Positions 16,009 through 25,709 are shown, counted from the first letter of the stretch. The stretch: 64,000 bases of DNA from Paenibacillus sp. FSL R5-0766 (GCF_037971845.1 NZ_CP150227.1:620001-684000), one strand, 5' to 3'. Made by a program: numbers and translations. Notes: generated by a model from the letters alone, not told the origin.

Positions 16009-16767
16009 TCAATCGCGATCCTGATTACGGGCGAAGAACAACCATACTGCATAGATGGCCAGTACGATCGCAATGATGATTGCCGTATAATATACGGAAG
16101 TGACATCCTTTTGTTTAAGTGCAATGGCGATATACGCCCATGTGAATACAAGTGGGTATATGCTATCGCGATAACGGAAACTAACGAGTACAGCCAGCAC
16201 CATACCCACAATCAGCATGATGATCGTCCAGGTCGGTTCGCTGAGACCAAAACCATCCCAGCCAATTTTATATAACAGAACAGCTGCATTGACAATTGTT
16301 GCCACGCTAACCCATCCGAGATAGATGCTGAATGGCAGCTTCACAAGCCAGATCTCAGCAGTGGTTGGCACAGTGATAGTACGTGTTTTTACATACAGCA
16401 CGATCAAGGACAATAGAAGCAGTACAATAATCAGTAAGGCGAGACCAGTTTGCAAGTTTTGAAAAGCAAAAATCCATGCGACGTTAAAGGCACAACTTGC
16501 TAGGAACCAATACCCGAGACGGGTAATCGAGTCCCTTTTCCAGGAAGCAGGCACGAACTGATAGATCACAAACCCTGCCAATAGCAAGTAGATCAAACCC
16601 CATATAGAGAAGGCATAGCCAGAAGGTGTGAGCAGCACAGGATACATATCCGATACTTCTTTATTGGTCTTGCCCCCGATCGGCAGAGCGTTGGAGAGGT
16701 AATTCACGATAATTACAGCGATAAAACCAATGGCGTTTAACCACTTGTACGGATTGTTACGTGACAT
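16009..16767 (-). CDS. TspO/MBR-related membrane protein
   Basis: A 252-aa polytopic membrane protein with about seven or eight helices. The motif LTPSGYAFSIWGLIYLLL near residue 45 and several Trp-rich helices fit the extended tryptophan-rich sensory protein branch found in Bacillales, longer than the classic 160-aa TspO. Classic TspO proteins bind porphyrins and cholesterol-like ligands; the function of this branch is unknown. The ATG has CAAGGAGGAAAC upstream. It is divergent from the ACR3 gene. Confidence 0.72.
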   Translation of the reverse strand: MSRNNPYKWLNAIGFIAVIIVNYLSNALPIGGKTNKEVSDMYPVLLTPSGYAFSIWGLIYLLLAGFVIYQFVPASWKRDSITRLGYWFLASCAFNVAWIFAFQNLQTGLALLIIVLLLLSLIVLYVKTRTITVPTTAEIWLVKLPFSIYLGWVSVATIVNAAVLLYKIGWDGFGLSEPTWTIIMLIVGMVLAVLVSFRYRDSIYPLVFTWAYIAIALKQKDVTSVYYTAIIIAIVLAIYAVWLFFARNQDRD

Positions 16768-16992
16768 TGTGTTTCCTCCTTGGTTTAACGAATGAATGAA
16801 CCACGGGTCAGTCTACAATGAATATACCCAGTTCTTGCACATTCTAATAACAGCCGCAAAAAATTCACAAGTTGTTCTTTCAGATTCTTGTGCTCTGCCA
16901 CTACGTTGGAACGGTACTCTGTCCCAATGTACGCGAAACGAAGCGGAAATATGTCCATGCCCACGATGTCCCACCAGAAGAGGAGGAAGAGA

Positions 16993-17958
16993 ATGCTCAC
17001 AAGAGAAACGATGGAGCGACAGCAAACCTGGTTCTATGTAGTTGCATTGTTCTTAGGAGTAGCGATAGGGCTGAGTAATCCGGTATGGGGGAATGTTTTA
17101 CACTACACCGTGTCCCCGGTTCTTGCCATTTTGTTATACAGCATGTTTGTACAGATTCCCTTTTTACAGTTAAAAGAGTCCTGGTCCAATTTTCGATTTA
17201 TGGGGGCGCTACTGGTGGCTAATTTTATTGCAGTACCTGTAGTTGTATGGTTGCTCACACTTGTCTTTCCGCAATCACCAGGCGTTCTAATCGGAGTCTA
17301 TCTGGTACTGTTAACGCCCTGTATTGATTACGTCATTGTGTTCACACAATTCGGCAGGGGCAATGAGAAGCTGATGCTCGCCGCAACACCTCTTTTATTC
17401 GTTATACAAATGATCTTGTTGCCGTTTTATTTATGGCTATTGATGGGTAACGAGGTGGCGCAGATCATGCAGGTAGGGCCGTTTGTGGAGGCTTTTCTGT
17501 TTCTGATCGTTATTCCACTGCTGCTTGCTGTTGTTACACAAGTTCTCTCAAGAGGTAAAGTGAGCGGGGAGCAGGTCATGAATGCAACGGCATGGCTCCC
17601 GGTTCCGATGATGGCACTTGCGCTGATCGTGGTTGTCGCTTCCCAGATTGGCAAAGTCTACAATGATATGGCAATTATCGTGAACGTGATCCCGATCTAC
17701 GTTGCTTTTCTGATCATTATGCCTTGGATATCTCGGATCATTGCTAATGGGTTTCGATTGAATCCAGCCACCGGGCGGGCGTTGATTTTCAGTTCAGCCA
17801 CACGGAATTCGCTGGTTGTTCTGCCGTTGGCGCTGGCACTCCCACCAGAATGGGCAACCATTGCTGCGGCTGTTATTGTTACACAGACGATGGTGGAGCT
17901 TGTAGGGGAGCTAATCTACATTCGACTTGTACCTGCGGTGATTTTGCGGGATCGGTGA
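16993..17958 (+). CDS. ACR3/bile-acid symporter family transporter (arsenite-efflux type)
   Basis: A 321-aa membrane protein with ten predicted helices. The start MLTRETMERQ is chosen because AGGAGGAAGAG directly precedes it; a further 35 codons upstream are open but lack a binding site. The helix-4 motif LLTPCIDYVIVF carries the cysteine typical of ACR3 arsenite carriers, and SATRNSLVVLPLALALP is the conserved late helix. No arsR or arsC gene is adjacent, so arsenite export is inferred only from the family. A different metalloid or organic anion is possible. Confidence 0.8.
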   Translation: MLTRETMERQQTWFYVVALFLGVAIGLSNPVWGNVLHYTVSPVLAILLYSMFVQIPFLQLKESWSNFRFMGALLVANFIAVPVVVWLLTLVFPQSPGVLIGVYLVLLTPCIDYVIVFTQFGRGNEKLMLAATPLLFVIQMILLPFYLWLLMGNEVAQIMQVGPFVEAFLFLIVIPLLLAVVTQVLSRGKVSGEQVMNATAWLPVPMMALALIVVVASQIGKVYNDMAIIVNVIPIYVAFLIIMPWISRIIANGFRLNPATGRALIFSSATRNSLVVLPLALALPPEWATIAAAVIVTQTMVELVGELIYIRLVPAVILRDR

Positions 17959-18030
17959 GCGGACTAGGACGTATCTATGTTATGATCTATTATAATTAAT
18001 AAAACCATTTATGGTAAATAAAAGGGGGAG

Positions 18031-18228
18031 GTGAGAATCCCTATTTATCGAAAGATTATGTTCTACCTGGATATTGTCCTATTACTGTTCAGCCTCATCT
18101 ATTTCCCCGTAGTAGCTCATAAGACAGGAAATAATATGGCTTATGGATTTATGGCTGTAATTTTAATAGGTACAATCTCTCGGATCGTATCCTATCTTAG
18201 AAAAGGAAGAGTCAACAAGTCGTCATGA
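18031..18228 (+). CDS. Small two-helix membrane protein, unknown function
   Basis: A 65-aa protein starting at GTG with AAAGGGGGAG upstream. Two hydrophobic segments (about residues 9-27 and 36-50) are followed by a basic tail (YLRKGRVNKSS). I do not recognise a family. The good ribosome binding site and the strong terminator behind it support a real gene. Confidence 0.6.
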   Translation: MRIPIYRKIMFYLDIVLLLFSLIYFPVVAHKTGNNMAYGFMAVILIGTISRIVSYLRKGRVNKSS

Positions 18229-18256
18229 TCTATGCTATTTTCTGTAAAAGTAAAAT

Positions 18257-18299
18257 AAAAAGAGTACTTCCGATGGGCCATGCCGGGAGTACTCTTTTT
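18257..18299. terminator. Strong bidirectional terminator
   Basis: The 12-bp arms AAAAAGAGTACT and AGTACTCTTTTT enclose a GC-rich loop with extra CC/GG pairing. It serves both the small gene at 18031 and the convergent response regulator. Confidence 0.9.
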
Positions 18300-18318
18300 G
18301 ATTCGAATCAGGTACTCG

Positions 18319-19956
18319 TTACGTACCCGCCTCCAATAATGTTTTACGATATTCTGCTGGCGTGATGCCCTCCATTTTTTTGAACACTTTGCTGAAATAC
18401 TTTTCATCCTGAAATCCAACCATCTCCGAGATTTTGGCGACTCGCAGGGAAGGATTTTGCAGTAACAGCTTGGCGTTATTGATTCGCAGTTTGCCCAGAT
18501 ATTCCGACCAGTTCAGACCAAATTGCTGTTTGAATTTGCGTGAGATATACTCCCGGCTCAGATAGAAACGTGCGGCAATCTGCTGTAAGGACAGGTCCTC
18601 CTGATAATGGGCGTCCATATAACGTGCAATCTCACTCATGGGATCAGGATTGGCGTGGTGATGAGCGGTGAGCGCCTTTCCTGCGGCAAGCAGCCGTTGT
18701 TCCAATAATGAACGAAGCAGGGGGAAGGATAACAGTCCTTCAGCGTCCAAAGGTAACTCGGCAAAGGGAATAGACTGTTCCTCCGTCACTTCTTCCTCTT
18801 GGAATGACGAACCTGCCGTATCATCAAGCCAGCGGCTCAGCATCCATTCCAGCTCGTCGATCCATTGCTGGATCTGCTCAGCACTGACAACCTCAAGATC
18901 AGTAATCGGGTCAATCCACTCGGCGACCGCAGCAGATACACTGGAAGCCCGGCAGCTCATGGCTGCCATACGCAGGGGCTCTTCATGGGCGGTTAAACGC
19001 CTGATTTTATTCCCATTTGATGATTCCACTGAAGCATGGATTCGCTGTTTAATTTGCAAAGCATTACGTCTCCACAGCCTTGAACTTGCTTCCAGATAGG
19101 CTGCTGAGATTCCGCCAGGATAAGACTCACAGCTGGAGATCCCAAAATGAAGCCGGCGCTGAATCGTCTGTTCCAATCCATGATTGACCTTCTCCAGAAT
19201 ATGTTCCAATGAAGTGGATGGACCCCAATGCAGCAGAACAATCTCGTCCGGTTGATCCAACTGACGAAACATTACGCCTTCGTCTGGTGTGGATAACATC
19301 TCGGCACCGATATTGAGGACCGAGAACACTAGCAGGTCCGGTTGACTGCGGTATTTTGCCAGACAATCTGCATCCAGATGGGACAGGCTGGTGACAGCGA
19401 CACTACAGACAGGGATTAGATAGGGGAGATTTAACTCATCCTGCAATCGCTGCATGTGTGATGGGCTGCTGCCTCTTCCAACGGCAAGTTCGGTGAGCAG
19501 ACGATCCTGGTAGTGTGGGCGCATTCGATTAACAACAATGGATTGCCTGGTGGATTGTATCCGAATGGCGTCTTCCTCTTCCCAAGCTGTAACGGCCTTT
19601 AATAGAGATGCATTCAGCTCATCTGCTTCCACAGGTTTCAGGAGGTAGTCCATGCCACCATGCCTGATTGCATGCCTCACAAGTTCAAAATCATCATATC
19701 CGCTGATAACCAGCACCTTGCTGTGCGGGGTGTGAGCCGATATCCATTCAAGCAATGCCATACCGTCCTTGCCCGGCATACGCATGTCACTGAGTATGAT
19801 TTGAGGTTGATGTGCCGTGATGGCGGCGATGGCTTCATCCCCGTCTGCTGCTTCAAGTAATGTATCAATGCCAAAGTCTTTCCAATGACCAAGCAACCTT
19901 ATGGCATCGCGGACATGTTTTTCATCATCTACAAGCAGTACCTTCATGTTGTTCAC
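18319..19956 (-). CDS. AraC-type response regulator (YesN-like)
   Basis: A 545-aa regulator. Residues 4-125 are a receiver domain (KVLLVDDEKHVRDAI, phospho-acceptor Asp in LSDMRMPGKDG, Lys in YLLKPVE). The last 100 residues are an AraC helix-turn-helix pair (DLSLQQIAARFYLSREYISR, and VGFQDEKYFSKVFKKMEGIT). The start is either a GTG overlapping the kinase stop (GTGA) or the ATG three codons later. It forms a two-component system with the overlapping kinase and probably activates the divergent sugar ABC operon. Confidence 0.93.
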   Translation of the reverse strand: MNNMKVLLVDDEKHVRDAIRLLGHWKDFGIDTLLEAADGDEAIAAITAHQPQIILSDMRMPGKDGMALLEWISAHTPHSKVLVISGYDDFELVRHAIRHGGMDYLLKPVEADELNASLLKAVTAWEEEDAIRIQSTRQSIVVNRMRPHYQDRLLTELAVGRGSSPSHMQRLQDELNLPYLIPVCSVAVTSLSHLDADCLAKYRSQPDLLVFSVLNIGAEMLSTPDEGVMFRQLDQPDEIVLLHWGPSTSLEHILEKVNHGLEQTIQRRLHFGISSCESYPGGISAAYLEASSRLWRRNALQIKQRIHASVESSNGNKIRRLTAHEEPLRMAAMSCRASSVSAAVAEWIDPITDLEVVSAEQIQQWIDELEWMLSRWLDDTAGSSFQEEEVTEEQSIPFAELPLDAEGLLSFPLLRSLLEQRLLAAGKALTAHHHANPDPMSEIARYMDAHYQEDLSLQQIAARFYLSREYISRKFKQQFGLNWSEYLGKLRINNAKLLLQNPSLRVAKISEMVGFQDEKYFSKVFKKMEGITPAEYRKTLLEAGT

Positions 19957-21782
19957 TCTCCCGCGTATAGTTTAACCGTGATCTTCACACCATTGGGTTC
20001 CTGATTGTTGATCTCCAGCCTGGCTGAGTGACCGGGATGTGAGTTCAATTGAAGTCGGCGTATTACATTTCGTAGACCGATGGATTCAGACTCGTTGGAT
20101 TCTTGTGTGGATAACCCGGTTGTTGTATGACTCTGATGCAGCCATCCGCGGATCTCCAGTAATTTATCTTCAGGTATGGAGGGGCCGTTATTATTCAGTT
20201 CTATTTCAATCCAATGATCATTGATCCGGCGGCTGGATAGGGATATGTGACCTTTGCCAGGCTGAATATCTGCTCCATGTTTGAAATAGTTCTCAATTAA
20301 AGGTTGTAACGTCATTCTTGGCATTTCGACAGACAGGGTATCTTCGGCAAAATCCAAATCCACCTCAAGGCGGTCACCAAACCGCTCCTGCTGTAGTTCC
20401 AGATATAATCGGGCATGCTCCGCCTCTTCGCGTAAGGTCACGCAGGTCTGATCCCGCATGCTGTAGCGCAGCATTTTGGACAGGGAAGATAGTAGGGTAT
20501 ACGCCCGTTGTCCTTGCTGTTGAAGGGCAAGTGTACCGATCGATTGCAGTGTGTTATATAGAAAATGCGGATGAATCTGCGCTTGCAACGCTTTGAGCTG
20601 ATTTGTCTTATTGGCGATCTCGAGTCGATATTCACGCAAAATAAGATTATTTACCGTATCCATCATATCCCGGAAATGACGAGCGAGCACCCCGAATTCA
20701 TCTCGACTGGATAGATGGATATCCACATGCAGACGCCCGGCTTGAATTTGGTTCATATACCGCATAAGTTGCTTGAGCGGACCGGTGATTCGGATGGAGA
20801 TGAACAAGGTTGCAACAATGACCAACACTAGTGCTGCAATGGCAATCATCGCGTTATTCCACGTAAGTGTGGTCGCTCTGGCATATAACGTCTCATTCGG
20901 AATCTGTTTGACGATGGTCCAGTCAGCGTACGTGCTGCCAAGTTGCTGGTATACATACATGGAACGATCCTGTTCAAAATGTCCTGCGACATTCTGGGCT
21001 GTACCTGCGCTAGATCGCGCGATATTCAGTTCACTAGCCGTTTCCTCTCGTAGTGCATCCGTATGATTGACCTCGGAACGCCCCTGGTAAATGATCTGAT
21101 TCTGACCATCCACAACATAGATCTGTTCCTTAGCCGGATCATACAGCCTGCCACAGATTGCTGCAATGGTATTCATATTCAGATCAATGGCGAGTACACC
21201 CAGACGCTCGGTGGACGGAATATCTTTGATCACCCGATGCAAGGTAATGACTGTTCTTGCAGGATCATCGGGGGAGGCAGCCTTGAATCCGTACGTGTGA
21301 CTCATGTGGGCCGATTCCACCCAGATATCCGGGCTGTCACCACTTGTTTTTCCATGAAGCGAGCCGGAATAGGCCTGTTTGCGTTCCTCCCGCTTCGGAA
21401 AGGGATTGGTAATTAAGGTGGATTGATTGGCGGCAAAAGAGTGCAAATACAGCTGGAATACATCCGGCACTGCCGCGCGGATCGTCTGCAAAGTGGTGTA
21501 CACCTCGGCAACCGCACGATAATCACCAGGAATCTTTGCCAAGTTACGCAGAAAGTTCGGGTCGTTATACACAGCGAGCGACGCTCTGGCCACGTTATCC
21601 ACATAGTTGTTGAGATTGGTGGACGCTTGGTAGATCAGGCGTTTGTTCTCTTCAACAGCCTGTTCCCGCAAGGCCGTTTTGGTCTGAATAAACGTCATGC
21701 TGATCGATGCGAGCAGCGGAAGGGTGGTAGCAATGAGCATAAAGGCAATCAATTTGGTGCGTATACTGTAGTATTTGGACAT
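19953..21782 (-). CDS. YesM-type sensor histidine kinase
   Basis: A 609-aa membrane kinase. There is an N-terminal helix at about 10-32, a large extracytoplasmic region to about 290, a second helix near 295-318, and a HAMP domain (ITGPLKQLMRYMNQIQAGRL). The kinase domain has the HPHFLYNTLQSIG phosphorylation motif, the N-box ENYFKHG and a GLRNVIRRL G-box region. The architecture is typical of carbohydrate-sensing kinases paired with AraC regulators in Paenibacillus. It overlaps the regulator by 4 bp and is divergent from the ABC operon starting at 21926. Confidence 0.93.
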   Translation of the reverse strand: MSKYYSIRTKLIAFMLIATTLPLLASISMTFIQTKTALREQAVEENKRLIYQASTNLNNYVDNVARASLAVYNDPNFLRNLAKIPGDYRAVAEVYTTLQTIRAAVPDVFQLYLHSFAANQSTLITNPFPKREERKQAYSGSLHGKTSGDSPDIWVESAHMSHTYGFKAASPDDPARTVITLHRVIKDIPSTERLGVLAIDLNMNTIAAICGRLYDPAKEQIYVVDGQNQIIYQGRSEVNHTDALREETASELNIARSSAGTAQNVAGHFEQDRSMYVYQQLGSTYADWTIVKQIPNETLYARATTLTWNNAMIAIAALVLVIVATLFISIRITGPLKQLMRYMNQIQAGRLHVDIHLSSRDEFGVLARHFRDMMDTVNNLILREYRLEIANKTNQLKALQAQIHPHFLYNTLQSIGTLALQQQGQRAYTLLSSLSKMLRYSMRDQTCVTLREEAEHARLYLELQQERFGDRLEVDLDFAEDTLSVEMPRMTLQPLIENYFKHGADIQPGKGHISLSSRRINDHWIEIELNNNGPSIPEDKLLEIRGWLHQSHTTTGLSTQESNESESIGLRNVIRRLQLNSHPGHSARLEINNQEPNGVKITVKLYAGE

Positions 21783-21925
21783 CGGAACACCCCTTCTGGT
21801 TGCAGGTTAAGAGAGGACAATATTTTACCCCCAACTGTTCACAAGGGTCGGTGTTTCCCTCGGCGATAATGGGGTTTAATAGAAAAAGAGACCAATTTCA
21901 TCCATCTATAGAAGGGGAGAACGAT

Positions 21926-22807
21926 ATGAAGCATCGCAAATCTTCACAGCTGTTACAGCAGCTTGTGTTCGTGGGTCCCTCCATCGTGTTTTTTATTCTC
22001 ATCATCGTGGTCCCTTTCCTGCTTGGCATGGTGTATTCCTTCACGGATTGGAACGGGGTATCCGAGAACATTAATTGGGTAGGGTTTGATAACTTCGTGC
22101 ATGTGTTTGCGAATGATCCCAAGTTCCAAACGGCGTTTTGGTTTACGGTGCGCTTCACCGTGGTTGGTGTAGTACTGACCAATGTGATCGGTTTTTTCCT
22201 GGCGTATTTCCTGACCAAACCGCTTAAGACGAGAAACATTCTGCGTACGATCTTTTTTATGCCTAACGTGATCGGTGGGTTGTTGCTCGGCTTTATCTGG
22301 CAGTTCATATTTGTGAAAGGGTTTTCAGCAGTAGGCGATGTAACCGGCTGGTCCTTCTTCAACCTTCCTTGGCTGGGAGATGAACCAACTGCCTTCTGGG
22401 GAATCGTGATTGTGTTTGTATGGCAGACCGCAGGATATCTGATGGTCATCTACATCTCATCTCTGACAAATGTATCCCCTGATTTGCTGGAAGCCGCCGA
22501 GATTGATGGCGCAAGTCGCTGGCAGGTACTGCGGAGCATCATTCTTCCGCTCATTATGCCGGGTGTAACGATCTGTCTGTTCCTGGCGATCTCCTGGTCG
22601 TTCAAAATGTTCGATCTCAATCTGTCGCTAACCAAAGGTGGACCGTTCGGATCGACAGAGTCGGTTGCACTTAATATTTACAATGAAGCTTTTGTGAATA
22701 ACAGATATGGCATCGGAACCGCCAAAGCGCTCGTGTTCTTCGTAATCGTTGCCATTATCACCATGATTCAGGTACGTCTGACGAAGAGCAAGGAGGTAGA
22801 AGCCTAA
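21926..22807 (+). CDS. Sugar ABC transporter permease (MalF type)
   Basis: A 293-aa inner-membrane permease with six helices. The start MKHRKSSQ is favoured by GAAGGGGAGA upstream; upstream codons are open but unlikely. The EAA loop that contacts the ATPase is present (EAAEIDGASRWQVLRSIILP). The stop codon overlaps the next start by one base (TAATG), so the two permeases are translationally coupled. No ATPase gene is in the cluster; such importers often share an MsmK-type ATPase encoded elsewhere. Confidence 0.93.
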   Translation: MKHRKSSQLLQQLVFVGPSIVFFILIIVVPFLLGMVYSFTDWNGVSENINWVGFDNFVHVFANDPKFQTAFWFTVRFTVVGVVLTNVIGFFLAYFLTKPLKTRNILRTIFFMPNVIGGLLLGFIWQFIFVKGFSAVGDVTGWSFFNLPWLGDEPTAFWGIVIVFVWQTAGYLMVIYISSLTNVSPDLLEAAEIDGASRWQVLRSIILPLIMPGVTICLFLAISWSFKMFDLNLSLTKGGPFGSTESVALNIYNEAFVNNRYGIGTAKALVFFVIVAIITMIQVRLTKSKEVEA

Positions 22808-23643
22808 TGGAGACGACAAAAAATTACCGCTTCAGTACCATTCTAACTGAGATTGTCATGGTACTCATTGGACTTTTATTCCTGGTTCCGTTCTACTTCC
22901 TGTTTGTGAATTCGGTCAAAACCTTCGGTGATCTGCTCACCAATTCGGCTGCATGGCCGGAAGTATTCCAGTGGGGCAACTATGCGAACGCTTGGGAGAA
23001 AATTAACTTCCCGTCCGCGCTGATGAACTCGCTTATCGTTACGGTGGTCAGCAATCTGTTGCTTGTGCTGATCAGTTCCATGGCCGCGTATCGAATGGTT
23101 CGCAGCAATACCCGGTTCAACCGGATTTTGTTCGGCATGTTCATTGCAGCCATGGTGATTCCGTTCCAGTCTATCATGATTCCACTTGTTACTGTAACCA
23201 GTAATCTGGGATTGATCGACAGCCTTGGTGGCCTCATTATCTGTTATCTCGGTTTCGGGGCACCGATGTCGGTCTTCCTGTTCCACGGATTCGTAAAATC
23301 CGTCCCGCTGGAGATTGAGGAAGCGGCCCGTGTGGATGGAAGCTCGGTCTACGGAGTGTTCTTCCGGATCGTATTTCCACTCATGAAACCGATGTATGTA
23401 ACCGTCATCATTCTGAACACACTCTGGATCTGGAATGATTATCTGCTTCCATCCCTGATCCTGCAAAGCTCCAACCTGCGTACGATCCCAATTGCGACCT
23501 TTGCACTCTTCGGTCAATATACGAAGCAATGGGATCTGGCTTTGCCGGCACTTGTGCTCGGTATCATGCCGATCATTATCTTCTTCCTGCTGATGCAGAA
23601 GTATATCATTCAGGGGATTACGGCTGGATCAGTTAAAGGGTGA
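22807..23643 (+). CDS. Sugar ABC transporter permease (MalG type)
   Basis: The 278-aa second permease of the importer has six helices and an EAA loop (EIEEAARVDGSSVYGVFFRIVFP). The GITAGSVKG tail is typical of MalG/carbohydrate permeases. It starts within the stop of the first permease. Its stop runs straight into a pair of folded direct repeats and a MITE-like element, which separate it from the binding-protein gene by about 770 bp. Confidence 0.93.
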   Translation: METTKNYRFSTILTEIVMVLIGLLFLVPFYFLFVNSVKTFGDLLTNSAAWPEVFQWGNYANAWEKINFPSALMNSLIVTVVSNLLLVLISSMAAYRMVRSNTRFNRILFGMFIAAMVIPFQSIMIPLVTVTSNLGLIDSLGGLIICYLGFGAPMSVFLFHGFVKSVPLEIEEAARVDGSSVYGVFFRIVFPLMKPMYVTVIILNTLWIWNDYLLPSLILQSSNLRTIPIATFALFGQYTKQWDLALPALVLGIMPIIIFFLLMQKYIIQGITAGSVKG

Positions 23644-23645
23644 GG

Positions 23646-23820
23646 GTGCGAGTGCAGGTCGCTAGCGGGATCAAGTTGCGCTTTCGGTCGCTGTTGCTCC
23701 TCGGTGGCCTGAATGGATTAGGGCAAGGAAGCCACCGAGTATCAAAGGCGAACGCTCCGCTCCTGCATCGCATCCTTGATCCCTTTGCTCCCACCTCGCA
23801 CGGAGGTGTGCAAAGGGGAG
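23646..23820. repeat. Folded direct repeat, copy 1
   Basis: A 175-bp sequence repeated at 23975-24148 with about 95% visible identity. Internal complementarity is extensive: GGGATCAAG (23667-23675) closes on CTTGATCCC (23775-23783), CTCGGTGGC pairs with GCCACCGAG, and CACCTC pairs with GAGGTG around GCACG. A perfect 12-bp hairpin follows it. It contains the 18-mer AAAGGCGAACGCTCCGCT, shared in reverse with the MITE-like element at 35328. Confidence 0.75.
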
Positions 23821-23849
23821 TCATGCCCGCATAGCTTGGGCATGACTCC
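23817..23849. terminator. Perfect hairpin after direct repeat copy 1
   Basis: GGAGTCATGCCC pairs perfectly with GGGCATGACTCC around a 9-nt loop. The following bases (TGGGGAAGAG) are not T-rich, so it may block exonucleases or act as part of the repeat rather than as a classic terminator of the permease operon. Confidence 0.55.
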
Positions 23850-23974
23850 TGGGGAAGAGAAAGCATCGATAAAGAGAAAAGAGCAATAAAGGGAAAAGAC
23901 CAAGAAAAAAAGATTTAAAGATCAGATCGGTGAGGTAGAAGGGGAGTGTGCGAGGGAAGGGGCGCTGTGGCGGA

Positions 23975-24148
23975 GTGCGAGGCAGGGTCGCTACCGGGAT
24001 CAAGTTGCGCTTTCGGTCGCTGTTGCTCCTCGGTGGCCTGAATGTATTGGGGCAAGGAAGCTACCGAGTATCAAAGGCGAACGCTCCGCTCCTGCATCGC
24101 ATCCTGATCCCTTTGCTCCCACCTCGCACGGAGGTGTGCAAAGGGGAG
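23975..24148. repeat. Folded direct repeat, copy 2
   Basis: The second copy of the 175-bp repeat. Where it differs from copy 1, pairing is mostly kept: GCCACCGAG becomes GCTACCGAG, which still pairs by a G-U, and the closing stem loses one base. It is followed by its own, different hairpin (AAGGAGGCCCA with TGGGCTCCTT, 24149-24176). Confidence 0.75.
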
Positions 24149-24196
24149 AAGGAGGCCCAGATAGATTGGGCTCCTTCCTTGATAAAGGCTTGATGA

Positions 24197-24375
24197 GTTC
24201 AACTAAACATTTACAACGATAACGGAGAGGACAGAAATAACTTGAAGAAGCGAAGCGTTCGCCTTTATCCCCGTATTTGTCCCATTAATAATGGATCAAA
24301 AAAAATCTGGGGATAACAGCGATCGGAAGGTTATTCTGTCATCGGAGTGCCAGTGTAAATATTCATTAGTGGAAC
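24197..24375 (+). repeat. MITE-like element, full copy A
   Basis: About 175 bp with inverted ends AACTAA...CATTTACA and TGTAAATATTCATTAGT. The interior holds GGAGAGGACAGAAATAAC, AAGCGTTCGCCTTTATCC and ATCTGGGGATAACAGCGATC. A second full copy is at 35328-35497 and a deletion copy at 14581-14643. No ORF is present. It lies between the permease genes and the binding-protein gene. Confidence 0.8.
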
Positions 24376-24410
24376 GGTTATACTGAAACTACTATAGGGA
24401 GAGTGTATGT

Positions 24411-25709
24411 ATGAAAAGAATGACAAAGTTGACGTTGCTTATGCTGATTGCTTTTTCGGTAATGCTCGCGGGTTGTGGCAATGGAGACAAGAGTGGCAGT
24501 CCGGTCAACACGGATGCTCAAGGTGGTGGCGAGGCTGCTGCTGGAGATAAAACCATTAAAATCTTCCAATTCAAAGTCGAAATTGCGGAAGCACTCAATC
24601 GTCTCAAAGCGGAATATGAATCCTCCCATCCAGGTGTCAAACTGGACATTCAAACCGTAGGTGGCGGTAGTGACTACGGTGCTGCATTAAAAGCCAAGTT
24701 TGCCGCTGGCGAACAACCGGACATATTCAACGTAGGTGGTTATCGTGAATTGGATACATGGCTTGAATATCTGGAAGATCTGTCTGGAGAATCATGGGCC
24801 AAGGATGCACTCGAAGTAGCCAAAGAGCCAATGACCAAAGACGGCAAGCTCTATGGACAGCCGCTCGCGCTGGAGGGTTATGGTTTCATCTATAACAAAG
24901 ACCTCTTCCAAAAAGCAGGTATTACCGAAATTCCAACGACACTGGAACAATTGGATCAAGCGGCACAGAAACTTCAAGCCGCAGGCATTACCCCATTCTC
25001 TAACGGGTATCAGGAGTGGTGGGTGCTGGGCAATCATAACGTAAACGTCGCATTTGCAAATCAGGCAGATCCGGTGAAATTCATCCAAGGACTCAACGAA
25101 AGTACGGAGAAGATTCCTGGCAACCAAGTGTTCGCCGACTGGATCAACTTGCTCGACTTAACGCTGAAATACAGCAACAAAAACCCGCTCACAACCGACT
25201 ACAATACGCAAGTTACGTTGTTTGCGAGTGGAGAAGCGGCGATGATGCAACAAGGGAACTGGACTCAAGTACAGATCGATGGAATTGATCCAGATCTGAA
25301 TCTGGGTATCCTGCCAATGCCAATTAACAATGAACCAAATGACAAATTGTTTGTCGGCGTGCCGAACTATTGGGTTGTGAACAAGAATTCCCAAGTGAAA
25401 CCGGAAGCAAAAGAGTTTTTGGAATGGCTCGTAACTTCGGATATCGGGAAACAATACATGACAAAAGAATTCAAATTCATTCCGGCGTTCAGTTCCATCA
25501 CGGCATCCGAAGAGGATCTGGGTGACCTCGCCACAGAGATCATGAAGTATAGCCAGGAAAATAAAACACTCAGCTGGAACTTCAACCGTTTCCCTGAAGG
25601 GGTTCCACAAGAGTATGGCAGCACAATTCAGGCTTACGTTGCAGGCAAATCGGATAAAGCCGGATTGCTCGACGCATTGCAACAGAACTGGGATAGTCTG
25701 AAAAAATAA
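24411..25709 (+). CDS. Sugar ABC transporter substrate-binding lipoprotein
   Basis: A 432-aa extracellular solute-binding protein (family 1). Signal peptide residues 1-21 end in the lipobox LAGC with Cys22 for lipid attachment, followed by a Gly/Ser/Asp-rich spacer. The mature part contains the typical FAAGEQPDIFNVGGYRELDT and GEAAMMQQGNWTQVQIDGI segments. It supplies substrate to the two permeases upstream. Its separation from them by repeats suggests its own promoter or read-through. The exact sugar is not evident. Confidence 0.92.
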   Translation: MKRMTKLTLLMLIAFSVMLAGCGNGDKSGSPVNTDAQGGGEAAAGDKTIKIFQFKVEIAEALNRLKAEYESSHPGVKLDIQTVGGGSDYGAALKAKFAAGEQPDIFNVGGYRELDTWLEYLEDLSGESWAKDALEVAKEPMTKDGKLYGQPLALEGYGFIYNKDLFQKAGITEIPTTLEQLDQAAQKLQAAGITPFSNGYQEWWVLGNHNVNVAFANQADPVKFIQGLNESTEKIPGNQVFADWINLLDLTLKYSNKNPLTTDYNTQVTLFASGEAAMMQQGNWTQVQIDGIDPDLNLGILPMPINNEPNDKLFVGVPNYWVVNKNSQVKPEAKEFLEWLVTSDIGKQYMTKEFKFIPAFSSITASEEDLGDLATEIMKYSQENKTLSWNFNRFPEGVPQEYGSTIQAYVAGKSDKAGLLDALQQNWDSLKK

